Source of the DNA: Phytoseiulus persimilis
Lineage: Eukaryota > Arthropoda > Arachnida > Mesostigmata > Phytoseiidae
Length of the DNA: 64,000 bases
Direction of reading: 5' to 3'
NCBI GenBank assembly: GCA_037576195.1
Contig: CM075101.1
Coordinates: 38,378,001-38,442,000, forward strand
The notes beneath the pieces are model-generated. The model did not search any database and was not told the origin of the DNA. It worked only from the letters and a program-made list of their open reading frames with translations. The translations under genes and the position numbers were made by a program. This document shows positions 13,375-24,070 of this stretch, one piece after another (positions within the stretch are counted from its first letter, which is position 1; each line of letters opens with the position of its first letter).

Positions 13375-15477
13375 TCAAGGCAGCAGAGGCCTGATTTCGG
13401 AGCCGAGACTGACGATTTCCTGTTTGAGTTTACTCGCTCGTTCCCGCATCAGTCCATTCTGAACCCATGGCAACAAACTGGGTGCTGATTCCGGCACACA
13501 CTTCAAGAAGTGTGGCAGGGATAGAACATCGCTCAGAACCGTGAGCAAATGAGGTGCTTCTGGTTGTGTCTTCCTGGTGTATTTCCGCGCTATGCTAACG
13601 ACAACGTCGGCTACGCTCCTGTAGTCCCCAGGATCAGCCGACGATGATTTAGTGAGTGGTAAGAGACAAGCGAGTTTGACGAGATCGGGAACATCATCGG
13701 GTAGCTTGTGAATGAGGATTTCATGACGAGTTCTTCTCGGGGCGTTGGCGAGGACAACTACCGCGTATAGGAGGCCCGCAACGCACTGCAGGCATGTGCA
13801 GTCATCACTCTTTCTGCACATTGTTCTTGGACCGCGGCCATTGAACGGAGGCAGCTCGTATATCCATTCGGGTATATTTTTGGAGAGCATTTTCTTATGT
13901 AGTTTCACTGAACCTGTACTGTTCAGATGATTGCATACAAAATCACTGATGGACGAAGCGACTTCTGGGGTTGCCACAGCCATCTTATCCCGCAAAACTT
14001 TAGGGCTGATATAGTCACTCTTCGCCATCAACGCGGGTAACATTGAAGGGTATTTACAGAGAAGACGATTGCCAAGCTCAGTGAAGAATCCCTCTTCATT
14101 CAAGAGCTCACTGACATCGGTGTTCTTCATGGCTTGCTCCACCAGAGAGAACTCCGGCTGAACTTGCCCCAGAACGATATCAATTTTCAAAGGTGGAGCC
14201 GCACTCTCGATCGCGCGGTAGAGCTCAAGCAGCCTTTGCGAGCATGCCTCTCCGTGCACGCGGACCTGGAGTCGGACCACGTCCTCAGCTCGCTTCAGAA
14301 CCACATTATCTTCGGACAGCACAAGGTCGGCATAGAATTCACTGGTGGTTGGCTTCAGCAGCGAGTAAACGGTGACGTCGCCCATATCTCGGCTGCTTAA
14401 GACAATCAGGTGGTCTTGTGACATCCACAAGCAGTTCATGTTCATGGAATGCGTACTCAGCAAGACTGGATCCCACTGTTGGGTGATCCCGGGTATCGGA
14501 ATCGAGTACGTGCTCAGAGCTGTTTGCGTTAACACATGCAGGAAACATTCATCAACAGCGAAACTTCCCGACTTCTCGGAGAGTGCGAGCTCTCCACGTG
14601 CTTCTTCACCAAGGACACCGAAAATCTCGCATTTTGTTGCATCAGCTACCACAAGAGTAACGAATTCCAGTTCTCCATTTTCCGGAGATAGCGGGTCGTT
14701 ATTCCCTCCTTTCGAGCGATTCACATACGGGACGAGCTGCAGAAAACAAGGCTGGACTCGTTTGAATAAGATAACTTTTGCCTGGTATGAGGAATCGTTG
14801 CTCAGGTTCTTCACTTTGATATTCAACCCATGAATGGGTTTTTTCGGCAAGTAGGCTTCCTTAAAATCCTCGGGTACCGTAGACTGTATATCCTTTCCTT
14901 GTTTTGATGGTGAGACGAGAGTGCGGGGGTTTATGATGAGGTCTATGGAGTCGAAGTTCCAAATTATTTCGTCATCGGGCGTGTTGTACTTCTCTTCTCG
15001 AAGGGTAACCACGAGAACAAAGCTCGAGTTCCTGAGGGCCAGAATATTTCCACAGAGCTTGACCTCCGCCACGTGCTTGATGCCATGCACTTCGAACATA
15101 GGTATGAGATCTCCATAGACTGTGAGCTTGTCGCCGTCAGAAACCACCAATCGACCACTGGTTTGACACCAAGAAAAACATTCAGCGATGCCTATCGCTC
15201 TCAGTTTGATATCAGACCACCACGACTGATAGATGTAGAGTATTCCATCTTCGATGGTTGCGATGTGGTTGTTGGCTTGGCAGTACCCAACATCCGAAAT
15301 CACGCCCTGCGTCTCGAGGCTATGGGTGACGACTCCTTTCTCGCCGAGATCGAGTACCTGCAGCTCGAGTTTCGTCAGACTCGTCACGAGCAACCTGTCC
15401 GGAGCTGAGAAGATCTTATCAGTCGTGGCAGGCAAAGTGAAGACGTCTTGAGCGGTGAAATTGTAGAGGTTCTGCAT
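13375..15477 (-). CDS. HPS3-like BLOC-2 subunit
   Basis: A single long exon of about 700 codons. The start is taken at the ATG at 15477 (MQNLYNF), because HPS3 proteins also begin with a short M-x-x-LYN segment followed by a WD40/beta-propeller-like N-terminal half. Propeller-like strands follow (GVISDVGYCQANNHIATIEDG, FSWCQTSGRLVVSDGDKLTVYG). The C-terminal half is helical and rich in Leu and Ala. HPS3 is a subunit of BLOC-2, which directs cargo to lysosome-related organelles. The match rests on remembered N-terminal similarity and overall architecture; the protein is shorter than vertebrate HPS3 (about 1000 residues). Another propeller-solenoid trafficking protein is possible. The upstream TSEN15-like stop is only 32 nt away on the same strand. 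Confidence 0.5.
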   Translation of the reverse strand: MQNLYNFTAQDVFTLPATTDKIFSAPDRLLVTSLTKLELQVLDLGEKGVVTHSLETQGVISDVGYCQANNHIATIEDGILYIYQSWWSDIKLRAIGIAECFSWCQTSGRLVVSDGDKLTVYGDLIPMFEVHGIKHVAEVKLCGNILALRNSSFVLVVTLREEKYNTPDDEIIWNFDSIDLIINPRTLVSPSKQGKDIQSTVPEDFKEAYLPKKPIHGLNIKVKNLSNDSSYQAKVILFKRVQPCFLQLVPYVNRSKGGNNDPLSPENGELEFVTLVVADATKCEIFGVLGEEARGELALSEKSGSFAVDECFLHVLTQTALSTYSIPIPGITQQWDPVLLSTHSMNMNCLWMSQDHLIVLSSRDMGDVTVYSLLKPTTSEFYADLVLSEDNVVLKRAEDVVRLQVRVHGEACSQRLLELYRAIESAAPPLKIDIVLGQVQPEFSLVEQAMKNTDVSELLNEEGFFTELGNRLLCKYPSMLPALMAKSDYISPKVLRDKMAVATPEVASSISDFVCNHLNSTGSVKLHKKMLSKNIPEWIYELPPFNGRGPRTMCRKSDDCTCLQCVAGLLYAVVVLANAPRRTRHEILIHKLPDDVPDLVKLACLLPLTKSSSADPGDYRSVADVVVSIARKYTRKTQPEAPHLLTVLSDVLSLPHFLKCVPESAPSLLPWVQNGLMRERASKLKQEIVSLGSEIRPLLP

Positions 15478-15509
15478 TCTCGAGGCGCCGTCCTTATCAG
15501 TCGTGAAGT

Positions 15510-16069
15510 TCAATCATCGATAACGATAATATTCCGTAATTCCAATTCGTCCTTCGTAGTTAGGATCTGTTTCCGTCCTCTTTTATTGCTTCGACTAGGG
15601 CCAGGCTCGGGATTCGTTACCGGATTGTTGTCTACAGCACGTCGCTCGGGTTTCCAACTACGGGACCCGATTTCTTTCGTGATTCCACAGCTCAACGAAA
15701 AAATCGTCACCGCACCCAAGGAGTCGACCAGAGCCAAAGCCAGTGGAGCCTCGTCTTCAATCGGTAGGCAGTTTCGAACACCGAAAAACTCTTTTCCGCT
15801 GAAGATTTTCCTGTTGCTCAGAACCACGAATATGACCTGAGGAATGGAATGTAGACTCACTATTCAAGTTTTGACGGTTCGACTTTGAAGGCAGGGGGGG
15901 GGGATAATTGTTCATGTGCCCGTACCTCTTTCCCGTCCGGTTTCTGCTGGCCTCGAATGAAGAACCTGTCGCAATTCGCGCAGTGGTCGATTTCAGCTTT
16001 GAGCCACCTCAGAACGCATAAAATGTGCTTCCGAGCAATCGCGTAGTCGTCGGGAATGTTCTCAGCCAT
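15510..16069 (-). CDS. Possible tRNA-splicing endonuclease subunit Sen15
   Basis: Two minus-strand exons, 16069-15926 and 15836-15510, joined in phase 0 (donor GTACGG, acceptor cattcctcag), giving about 156 residues. The intron contains a run of nine G on the plus strand. The clearest resemblance is the segment LALVDSLGAVTIFSLSCGI, which aligns without gaps to the C-terminal beta-strand block of TSEN15 (L-A-[LI]-V-[DE]-S-x4-[VT]-x3-L-[ST]-x-G). The total length also fits TSEN15 (about 170). TSEN15 pairs with TSEN34 in the endonuclease that excises tRNA introns. The tail (SNKRGRKQ) is basic. The call is tentative: the N-terminal half shows no motif I can confirm. The stop lies 32 nt upstream of the HPS3-like start codon. 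Confidence 0.4.
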
Positions 16070-16753
16070 ACCGTCTCATACTGTGGAGCAGATTGGTCGT
16101 CAGTAGAGCGACTGTGTAGCCTAATTTTTGATGTTTACCAGAAACGGTTTTGTGAATTTTGAACACGATCCCCTCACGGAGATCAACTCACTGCAGCCAA
16201 ACGTCCCTCGAATGGAAACGGAGAAACCGGCGAACGGGGGTCGAGAAATGCATTCCCTCCTCTAGATTCTCCGGACACAATCAGCTGCCTCTTGAATGGC
16301 ATGTTCGAAACTTACCTCCGGCGAAGAAAATGAAATTTCCCCGCTGCGATTTTCTTCAGTTCGTAGAAATCGACTGTCCCTTCTGGCAGAGTGGGGGTTG
16401 AATGGAGGACTTGCTTTGCCTTGCGGGATCGAATCGTTCAACTCGAGAGAAGATCACTCGTCGGGCTTTCCGGTAGATTTATCGCAATACTCAAGAGTGT
16501 TATGGGGAATGCGTTCATTCTAGAATGGCGACGCCGGTGTCCAAGTGGTACATGATGATAACATGATACGACGGACAGCTGTTCATTGCCTACATCGATG
16601 AATGCATTATTCGAGGATGAGAGGAGTTGTGATTTGCGCTTCTTGCTACTACTCCGCTAACGTCGTCCGCTGGTGAGCGATTGGACTAGACTGGCTCGCA
16701 GAAACAGTTGGCCGAGAATAGTTTCGTGGTGAACCGCGGTGACATCGCCAGCT
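16070..16753. other. Shared upstream region between divergent genes
   Basis: Lies between the divergent starts of the TSEN15-like gene (minus) and the LITAF-like gene (plus). It may serve as a bidirectional promoter. No clear core element or further coding exon was seen. Confidence 0.4.
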
Positions 16754-17836
16754 ATGGAGAAAGCTGGAACATCAGAGCATGCCACGGCCCCTCCATCTGG
16801 TCTTGGAGCAAATCAGCCACCTCTCTACCCACAGATGCCACCAATGGATCCACCACCGCCGTATACTCCAGGCCCTGGGTTCGCAACTTCCGCACCACAA
16901 CCCGCTCCGCAAGTGCCTGGCTATGGGATACCACCTCCTCAGAGAGTCGACAGTGAGTAGACGATCGAAGCCGAAGGCATGTCATTACGCATGGATGTTT
17001 GGAAATCCCAGGTTGACCCCCTCCCCCCCTGAGAATATGAAGCTCTCTTTCTCGAATCGCACCTATCTCTGCGATCTGGGTTCGCTCCGAAACAGCTGAG
17101 TGCCCTAGGAAGAATAACCCGCTAGAGTTGAGAATTACTCGACTTTCTGACGGAATTCAAGACTTCTCGCGGTCGCTGCTCGTGATGCGAATAACTCCGT
17201 GTCTATCGATTGGGGTGGGATGAATGTTCCTCAAAGAGTGCGACGAGGATTGCCTTGCGTTGAGCATCAAGCTTAACACCGCCGTTCTCTTCTAACATTA
17301 TAGTACACGTCGTTCATGCGCGTATGGGACCGCACTCTCAGCAAGTAACGTGTGGTAGATGCGGAGCATTGGTCATGACAGGTGAGTGACTCATTCTGAA
17401 GCTTCTCCGTGTATCTGAAGGTATTTGCTGCTTTGTGCTCCCAGCATTCCCGAGCTGTACCCTGGCAATTTCCTGGGCCGGCTCGCCGCTCATGTGCGGA
17501 CTGAAGAGACGAGCACAGCCGCGTGATCGTGCGAACAATCACCTGGGGCTAGGTTGTTCCAGAATCCGGTTCAAGACATGTGATGGCAGATATGACTCTG
17601 TAATACAAAGGTTGACATGAACTCTAGCCTGATCAATGTTAACTGATGACTTATTTCTCGTTTCAGAAACCCGCATTCGTCCGGGGCTTCTGACGTATCT
17701 GTTGTGTTCTGCGCTCATTCTCCTAAGTTGTGTGTGGGGTTGTTGTCTGATTCCATGCTGCATCCCTGAATGTCAAGACGTCGACCACCGTTGTCCTTCG
17801 TGCTCGGCTCATCTTGGAACTTTTAAACGTTTATGA
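16754..17836 (+). CDS. LITAF-domain protein
   Basis: Three exons: 16754-16952, 17304-17381, 17667-17836; phases agree, about 148 residues. The N-terminus is Pro/Tyr-rich with PPPPYTP and repeated PQ elements, typical of the WW/ESCRT-binding tail of LITAF proteins. The LITAF domain follows: a first zinc knuckle VTCGRCG (CxxC), an amphipathic hydrophobic segment (LLTYLLCSALILLSCVWGCC), and a second knuckle HRCPSCSAHLG (HxCPxC). LITAF/CDIP proteins are monotopic zinc-binding proteins on the cytosolic face of late endosomes and lysosomes, acting in endosomal sorting. The start ATG is followed by a family-like short N-terminus. Animals usually carry several paralogues, so no finer name is given. 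Confidence 0.92.
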
Positions 17837-18589
17837 CAGATCGGTCCCTCGGGATTCGTCACCTACCCTGTAACAGAGGTTACTCACCGCGCAATGACAC
17901 CGAACGGCGCACAGTAGACAAGTTTTTACGACGTGCCGTTGGGGGCAAAGAGTATCTATCTGGGTTCTATCCAATCGCTTGCATCCGGAGAAGAAGCTGA
18001 TTATTTAACACTTGCTCATTCCATTCTCGGTCATCTGCTTACGACGGAGCGCTCTTTCCCCGATGTGTTCTCAAAGACGGCCCGATACGCTCATTCATTT
18101 TCGTGTTCTTCTTTGCTGCAGCATCGAATCCAGAACATTTCTCCCGGTGTACAGGATTTATCAACTGCCCGGGACAAGAATCCTCCTTAAACTTCCGGCG
18201 GCTTGAGGTCATACGACTTTACGAGGCGAGGAAAACATCAGCAATACCATGACTCAAGCCACTGGAAATATTTTGTGCCTGGGGCGATTCTGATCGGCTC
18301 TATGACGGCCACGACCACTGTTGAGCGGGAAATACTCTAGTATCGCGAATAGAATTTCCCGGATGGCAAGAGGTGACTCTTCGAGATCACGCCGTTTATA
18401 TCGAGTTATCCATTCCGCTGAGGACGAGGAAACCCCCAGATATCTCATCGTTCCCCGAATATTCTTGTAAATAGTTTCAAACCAGGTTTATCGAGCAAGT
18501 ATGTTCCGATCTATCGCGGCTACTGGGTCGAAACGCTGAGTGGCTTGCCTCTTTTCGCGATGCGATCCTAGGAACCGGGATGTCAAGAC

Positions 18590-18608
18590 AATAAAGCTCT
18601 CCAATAAA
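18590..18608 (+). promoter_or_regulatory. Tandem polyadenylation signals, probably LITAF-like gene
   Basis: Two AATAAA hexamers (18590-18595 and 18603-18608) lie about 750 nt downstream of the LITAF-like stop and just before the end of the convergent IDH gene. If used, they give a long 3' UTR. Confidence 0.4.
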
Positions 18609-18658
18609 ATGGCGAACGCGTATATTCATAATTCAACGATGTAAACCACCACAACAGA

Positions 18659-20238
18659 TCACTCCAACAAGCGGTCCAGGCGAACTGCTATCGCCTCCAA
18701 GAAGTCCATGGTGTTCAAGAAATGTGAGCTCTGAACATTTTCCAATCCATGTATACAAATAGCTAGATCTTTCGTCATTTCACCATTCTCTACACACTCT
18801 ACACATGCTTTCTCTAGCGATTCACAGAATAGCTTCAAATCGTTGTTGTTGTCCAACTTGGCCCGGTGTAGAAGACCTCGTGTCCACGCGAAAATGGACG
18901 CGATAGGGTTCGTGCTCGTTTGTTCACCCCGCTGATGCATTCGATAGTGACGTGTTACAGTCCCATGGGCTGCTTCAGATTCGATGGTTTTGCCGTCGGG
19001 ACAGACTAGAATCGAAGTCATCAAGCCAAGGGAGCCGAAACCCTGAGCGATGATGTCGCTCTGAACATCCCCATCATAATTCTTACACGCCCATACGAAA
19101 CCACCAGACGACTTGAGCATTTGCGCAACTTGATCATCGATCAAACGGTGCTCATACCAAATTTTGCGCTTCTCGAAGTCCGACTTGTATTCCCTTTCGT
19201 ATATTTCTTGGAAGATGTCCTTGAACCTGCCGTCGTACTTCTTCAAAATCGTGTTCTTCGTACTGAGGTACAGAGGCCAACTCTTCATAAGGGAGTACTG
19301 GAAACAAGAATGCGCGAACCCTCGAATGGAGTCATCCGTATTATACATGCTCAGCCCTACACCTTGATCCTTGAACTGGAATACGGTCGCCCGTTCTTCC
19401 GGAGAGCCGTCTGCGGGTGTGAACACCATCTCAAATTTTCCCGGTTTTGCGAAAACCCGATCCGTTGCTTTGTACTGGTCGCCGAAAGCATGACGGCCTA
19501 TGACTATCGGTTTCTTCCAGCCCGGAACGAGACGGGGAATGTTCGAACACAGAATCGGTTCTCTGAAGACTGTGCCGCCTAGGATATTGCGGATAGTCCC
19601 GTTGGGACTCGGGTACATCTGTCGTAAATTAAACTCCTTCACGCGATCCTCATCTGGAGTGATTGTGGCACATTTGATGCCGACATTGTGCTTGAGGATC
19701 GCATTGGCAGCATCGATTGTCACCTGGAATGTGGGTAGATAAGGCGATCACTCTACGCACACCGATACGGATTGTTCTCTCAACGTCGGAGGACTGTTTT
19801 GAGCGCACTGTAAGGAAAGTGACCAGGGAAGGGGGGACATATTCCTCTTCGAACGTGGTGGGGCTCGTGACGCCGGACAAGATTAAAGAGTCCAGAGTCC
19901 TATCAACGAGAATCGATAAAGAAGCGGAGCGTCTCTTTGTACTGTGAAGCTCTGCTTGAGGGGCGCTAAGAGCAAAAACTGGTGGCTCAGGTCGAAGGCC
20001 TCAGACTCACCTGATCGTTGGTCTCGTCCCTGTAGGGCAATCCAAGATCATAATATTTGCACTCGACATTAACGTAGGGGAAGACAAGGCGATCTTTTAT
20101 GAACTCCCAGATGATTCTCGTCATTTCATCGCCATCCAACTCAACTACGGGCTTGGAAACCTCGATCCTCCTCGCTGAGCCGACATTGCGAGTTCCCGAA
20201 CGTGAGAACTGAGCCAAGGGTCTGAGGATTCGTAACAT
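18659..20238 (-). CDS. IDH2: NADP-dependent isocitrate dehydrogenase, mitochondrial
   Basis: Two exons, 20238-20011 and 19723-18659, joined in phase 0 (donor CAG|GTGAGT), giving 430 residues. The N-terminus [20 protein letters not shown] is an Arg/Ser-rich mitochondrial targeting peptide, so this is the IDH2-type form rather than the cytosolic one. The catalytic core is intact: [72 protein letters not shown] and the cofactor block [12 protein letters not shown]. The conserved arginines of the IRNILGG and GRH motifs (human R140 and R172) are present. It converts isocitrate to 2-oxoglutarate and makes mitochondrial NADPH. The gene is tail-to-tail with the LITAF-like gene. Confidence 0.97.
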
Positions 20239-21836
20239 CTTTCAAAGGTTCAAAGAGTTCCTGTGGTGTCTGAATAGGAAAAGTTCCTCTTCTTTCCTCC
20301 CCTGCGCTGATCCTCTTGTAACTCGGGTTGTTATGCCGGCCCGGACGGCAGCCGTATTGACAAAACAATCGTGGTCCGTTGTGTGGTACGCGACAGCATC
20401 ACCCGCGCTCCTCTCCACCGATTCGAAAAAAGGCCCGCTTGAAGCCTAGCAGCGCGAACCCGGAACCGTATGCGGCAGTTTCCCTCCCTCGCCGTCTAGA
20501 GGAACCTTGCAATATGGGAACGAGCTCAGCCAAGAGTCGATGAAGGCAAAGATGGGCCGAGGAAGGATACACAGTAGAACCTGCTCAAAGGTGACTCCGA
20601 TTGAGTTATCCCTGAGTATGGGAAGCTGCTTCACCTCCCGATTCTATTCCATTTGCACATCCATGTTGAAGGGCTTCGCTCGCAAACAAAAATCTCAGAA
20701 GAGCATGGAACATGGATTCGGGGATGGTATCGGTAGCAAGCTTCCTGGCGAGCACACTTTTGCCGAATTTTGTGGAATACCCATCTTAGAAACTGACTAA
20801 GGCAACATTCTCTCAGAAAAAGATGTGCGAAGCAACGAAATACGGAGTAGACAAGCTGGATCATAATGCTTGATGGAATTTATTCGCGATGAATTGGCAG
20901 GTACATCGCCTCGGAGCGAAATTCGATTGTCAGAACTGATGTTTTTCCAAGACTGCCATCACCCGATTCCGATAAGCAGTAATTCTCAGCCCCCAGAAGT
21001 CCAGTGGTGATTTTTGGGGCTCCGTGGGGGATTTTTCCAGCCACTCTTCTCAGCATGGAGAAGACTCCTTCCGACCCTACAGACTTCCGCAGTACCTAAG
21101 ACGTGCGTTGGCTATCGAAGGGACATCCATTCCGAGAATTCTGACCCATCATGACGGTAGAGCTAATCTCCTTCTGATGGCTTTCAAACAGACCCTCCAG
21201 AGAAACTCAATATCCAACGATGAATGAACATCACCACCGCGTTGATTCGGTCTCTATGATTCAAAGCTTGTGATGTGTCTTATAGAGTTGGGAGGCAATG
21301 GTCACTTGCGGCTCTCTTGGAAAGTGCCATTCTGTGGATGAAGGGTGGGCAAGGACTCCGTATATATCCGCGATCTCAGAAAGAAGAACTGAAATTAACA
21401 GAATTCTACTGGCGGAACCGACACTGCGGAATCGACGATTCCCAAGGGGGCACGATGGGCAATTTTGTCCGGGGCTATGACACACGGGATTTTGAGCAAC
21501 AAGCTCATCCCGCTGAAGAGTGGGTAGGAACTACCAATCCGAATCGAATCCGACAAGCTCAAACTGTGATTTTCCTTTTCGCAAGTCTCAATGAAGGTTT
21601 TCCGCCTGCCGCCCATTGAGAATCGAAGATTTCCGTCCTGACTCCGCTATGCAGACTCCGCAAATAGGAAATCTTGTCATGTTTGAATCTTCTTCCTGGA
21701 ATTGCGAAAAGAATGGCACTTTTGGTGCGATCAGAACTTTGACATGCATATCATTCCGGATTCCCCGAGATTTCATAATCGGGCAGGATATTTCGACCCA
21801 CTCTGTATATCTAGCAAGGAATTCCTCTGTGATGCG
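20239..21836. other. Intergenic between IDH2 and DEG/ENaC genes
   Basis: Several open frames of 60-115 codons occur on both strands (for example 21275-21619 plus), but none has a recognisable domain or consistent splicing. It should hold the IDH2 promoter and the 3' end of the channel gene. Confidence 0.45.
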
Positions 21837-23183
21837 TCATCGACGAGAACCAAGGATGCTCGCTCGGAGGAGAATGTCTATTGTTTCGAAGAAAATCAGG
21901 AAAGAGAATCCTACAAACATACCCATGTAGCCGCCAATAAGATTCACCAATTGAACAAAACTCACTGTTGGAACTTCAGTTGTTATTTCGCTGCTGAGCG
22001 ACGTGAAATAGATGATAACGCGGCTATAAGAGACTTGAGAATTTTCCTGAGTTCGAGTTTCCCAACCACTAACAGAAATTTGTTTAGAATAGGTGGTTTC
22101 ATTGCAAACAAGTGTGCAAGAATCGAGCGACAGCTCACGGACTAGTGCCCGGCAACAAGCTTCCGCTTCAGGATTCAACGAGCACAGAGCATCGCTATCC
22201 AAGTAATCACTCCGGACTTTCACTTCAGGTACCATTCCGCAGCGTTTGAAGAATGCCATCGCATATTCGACTTTGAGACAAATTTGGGTAGAGTATGCGC
22301 CAAAAGTTGCGGCCAGGCCTTCGTCGAAAACTTGCCGGCATTTCGTAACGTAGGGCGCCGGTAGTCGGAGCGACTTCTGAGCGCTGAGTCCGACAGCTGT
22401 CGTGGTTTGTTCCATGAGATATATGGCGTTCGAATTGACATCAGGCATCGTTCCCGGTGGGTGAATGATCACAACGTAACCCGAGGCCCTGGTCGATTTC
22501 AGCAGCTCATCGTTATAGCTACGAAGCACTAAACTCAGTCCTGAGTCGATCATGGAAATGCCACGCACCAATCCAACTTGTCTCGGGTATTCATCGTCAC
22601 AGAAAAGGCAGAAGCATTGGCCGTACCTCGGGAAGGATACGAATTTCTGTTGAAACCACTTCTTATCACACGGACCACCTTCAAAGAAGCAGCTCGAGAG
22701 CTGCTCCTGCAAGGTATACACCGAGGATTCGGCGATTTCTTGAAAAGCATGATTCTGGTACAAATTCATGAATCGTCCTGCGAAAACTGTTTTTTGACTT
22801 ATGTTGCACAATTCTTCCGTCAAATTCAGGTTTTCCGGAGCGCAGAATATTGACTTCTTGAAACCTCCGACATTGCAGATCGTTATCGCCGGTATCAAGA
22901 TCCCTTCCATCGAGTAATCGGTGACATGAGTTATCGTGCTCACCTCGTACCTCCAGTAGTCGAAGGAAGCGTAGCAGAACATGTAAATAGTCGTAGCGAA
23001 CATGATGAAGTATACCAGGGATTTATAGGTGAACTCTGCACGGGATCCTCCCAGGAACAATGCCGACATCCCAGTTGTGCTCTCCTTGATGAGGCGAATG
23101 AGGTTCTTCAGGAACCCGCGGGTCGGGGGGATTTTGAAGGTGACAAAGTTTTTCAGTTTCACTCTCCGAAAACTCGGAGTCAT
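21837..23183 (-). CDS. DEG/ENaC family sodium channel subunit
   Basis: A single open frame of 448 codons with the full family plan: short cytoplasmic N-terminus, first membrane helix (SLVYFIMFATTIYMFCYAS), a large Cys-rich extracellular domain (PAITICNVGG, GLSLVLRSY, GYVVIIHPPGTMP, then clustered Cys ending in CNETTY), and a second helix with the pore signature GMFVGFSFLIFFE, including the Gly-x-Ser selectivity filter. The length is near the short end of the family. Arthropod members (pickpocket) are amiloride-sensitive channels in mechanosensation, chemosensation or osmoregulation. Just before the first helix, the usual His-Gly gating motif reads Thr-Gly (KESTTGM). No introns are needed, which is unusual beside the intron-rich neighbours. 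The start at 23183 precedes a typical basic N-terminus. Confidence 0.9.
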   Translation of the reverse strand: MTPSFRRVKLKNFVTFKIPPTRGFLKNLIRLIKESTTGMSALFLGGSRAEFTYKSLVYFIMFATTIYMFCYASFDYWRYEVSTITHVTDYSMEGILIPAITICNVGGFKKSIFCAPENLNLTEELCNISQKTVFAGRFMNLYQNHAFQEIAESSVYTLQEQLSSCFFEGGPCDKKWFQQKFVSFPRYGQCFCLFCDDEYPRQVGLVRGISMIDSGLSLVLRSYNDELLKSTRASGYVVIIHPPGTMPDVNSNAIYLMEQTTTAVGLSAQKSLRLPAPYVTKCRQVFDEGLAATFGAYSTQICLKVEYAMAFFKRCGMVPEVKVRSDYLDSDALCSLNPEAEACCRALVRELSLDSCTLVCNETTYSKQISVSGWETRTQENSQVSYSRVIIYFTSLSSEITTEVPTVSFVQLVNLIGGYMGMFVGFSFLIFFETIDILLRASILGSRR

Positions 23184-24049
23184 TTTGAGCCTGTGCGGTC
23201 CAAGACTTAGAGATGCTTAAATCGCTTGCGTTGTGAGCTACCTTTTTATTCTGTGGACGGTGAATCAATGCTAATGACGCCAACGATTTGGTGGATCGAG
23301 AACACCGGTACGCAACGTTTGAGGGGGAGAGAAAGAGGTCATCTTAGGGGGGCAATCGACAGTCATGATAATAGTGACGATGAGCCCATCATATGGAAAG
23401 ATCCTCATCGACATTCGACGCAATGGAAGCGGGGATGAGCACTGGCGTTATAGGAACGGGATGGGAGAGCCCGATTCCTGTTGTCTGCTCACAAACGTCG
23501 GAATCGTCGTCAGCTCAGGGCTGCTCCGCCAGCGTCTATTACTCTGGAATGTCGCCTCTGAAACATTCTCAGAGGTCTATTCCCGACATCGATTATGAAA
23601 TGAACGAATTTCCGACTGTCGCCACACGGTGGCTTCACCGTGTAGAGCTCACACCCATGCCACGCTTCCTCCGCGTATTTGTCCCTGAGGTACTGAGCCT
23701 CATCAATCTTCAAGGTTTCTGCTAACAGCTTCATATCCGATACGGTACCCCGTAATCTGCTATTGAGAAGCATTGGCAGGAAGGAGTTCAGGCAGGCCAA
23801 GGCTCAGTCTTGATCTCTGGAGTAGGGCGAAAGAGGCTTTAGGAAAACAGCGTGTTTCGTTCCGGACAGACCAGCTCGACATGTTGCGAAACTATACGGC
23901 TCTCCAGCGAATATCAGCATAAGGTTGAGAGGCAGTGATCATTGTTGGAAAGGAAAAATGTCTGAGCTAGCTCTAAGATGTGTTTGTACTACACAGAGAG
24001 AGAGAGAGAATAAGATCGTTCTCGGACTTTTCTCGGCACGTTGAGTCCC
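23184..24049. other. Intergenic upstream of DEG/ENaC gene
   Basis: No gene supported. A minus-strand frame at 23510-23800 has no recognisable domain. A short GA microsatellite lies at about 23994-24009. Confidence 0.45.
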
Positions 24050-24055
24050 TTTATT
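24050..24055 (-). promoter_or_regulatory. Polyadenylation signal, coiled-coil gene
   Basis: AATAAA on the minus strand, about 16 nt after the stop codon of the coiled-coil gene. The 3' UTR must be very short. Confidence 0.55.
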
Positions 24056-24070
24056 TTTTCCTAACCGACT

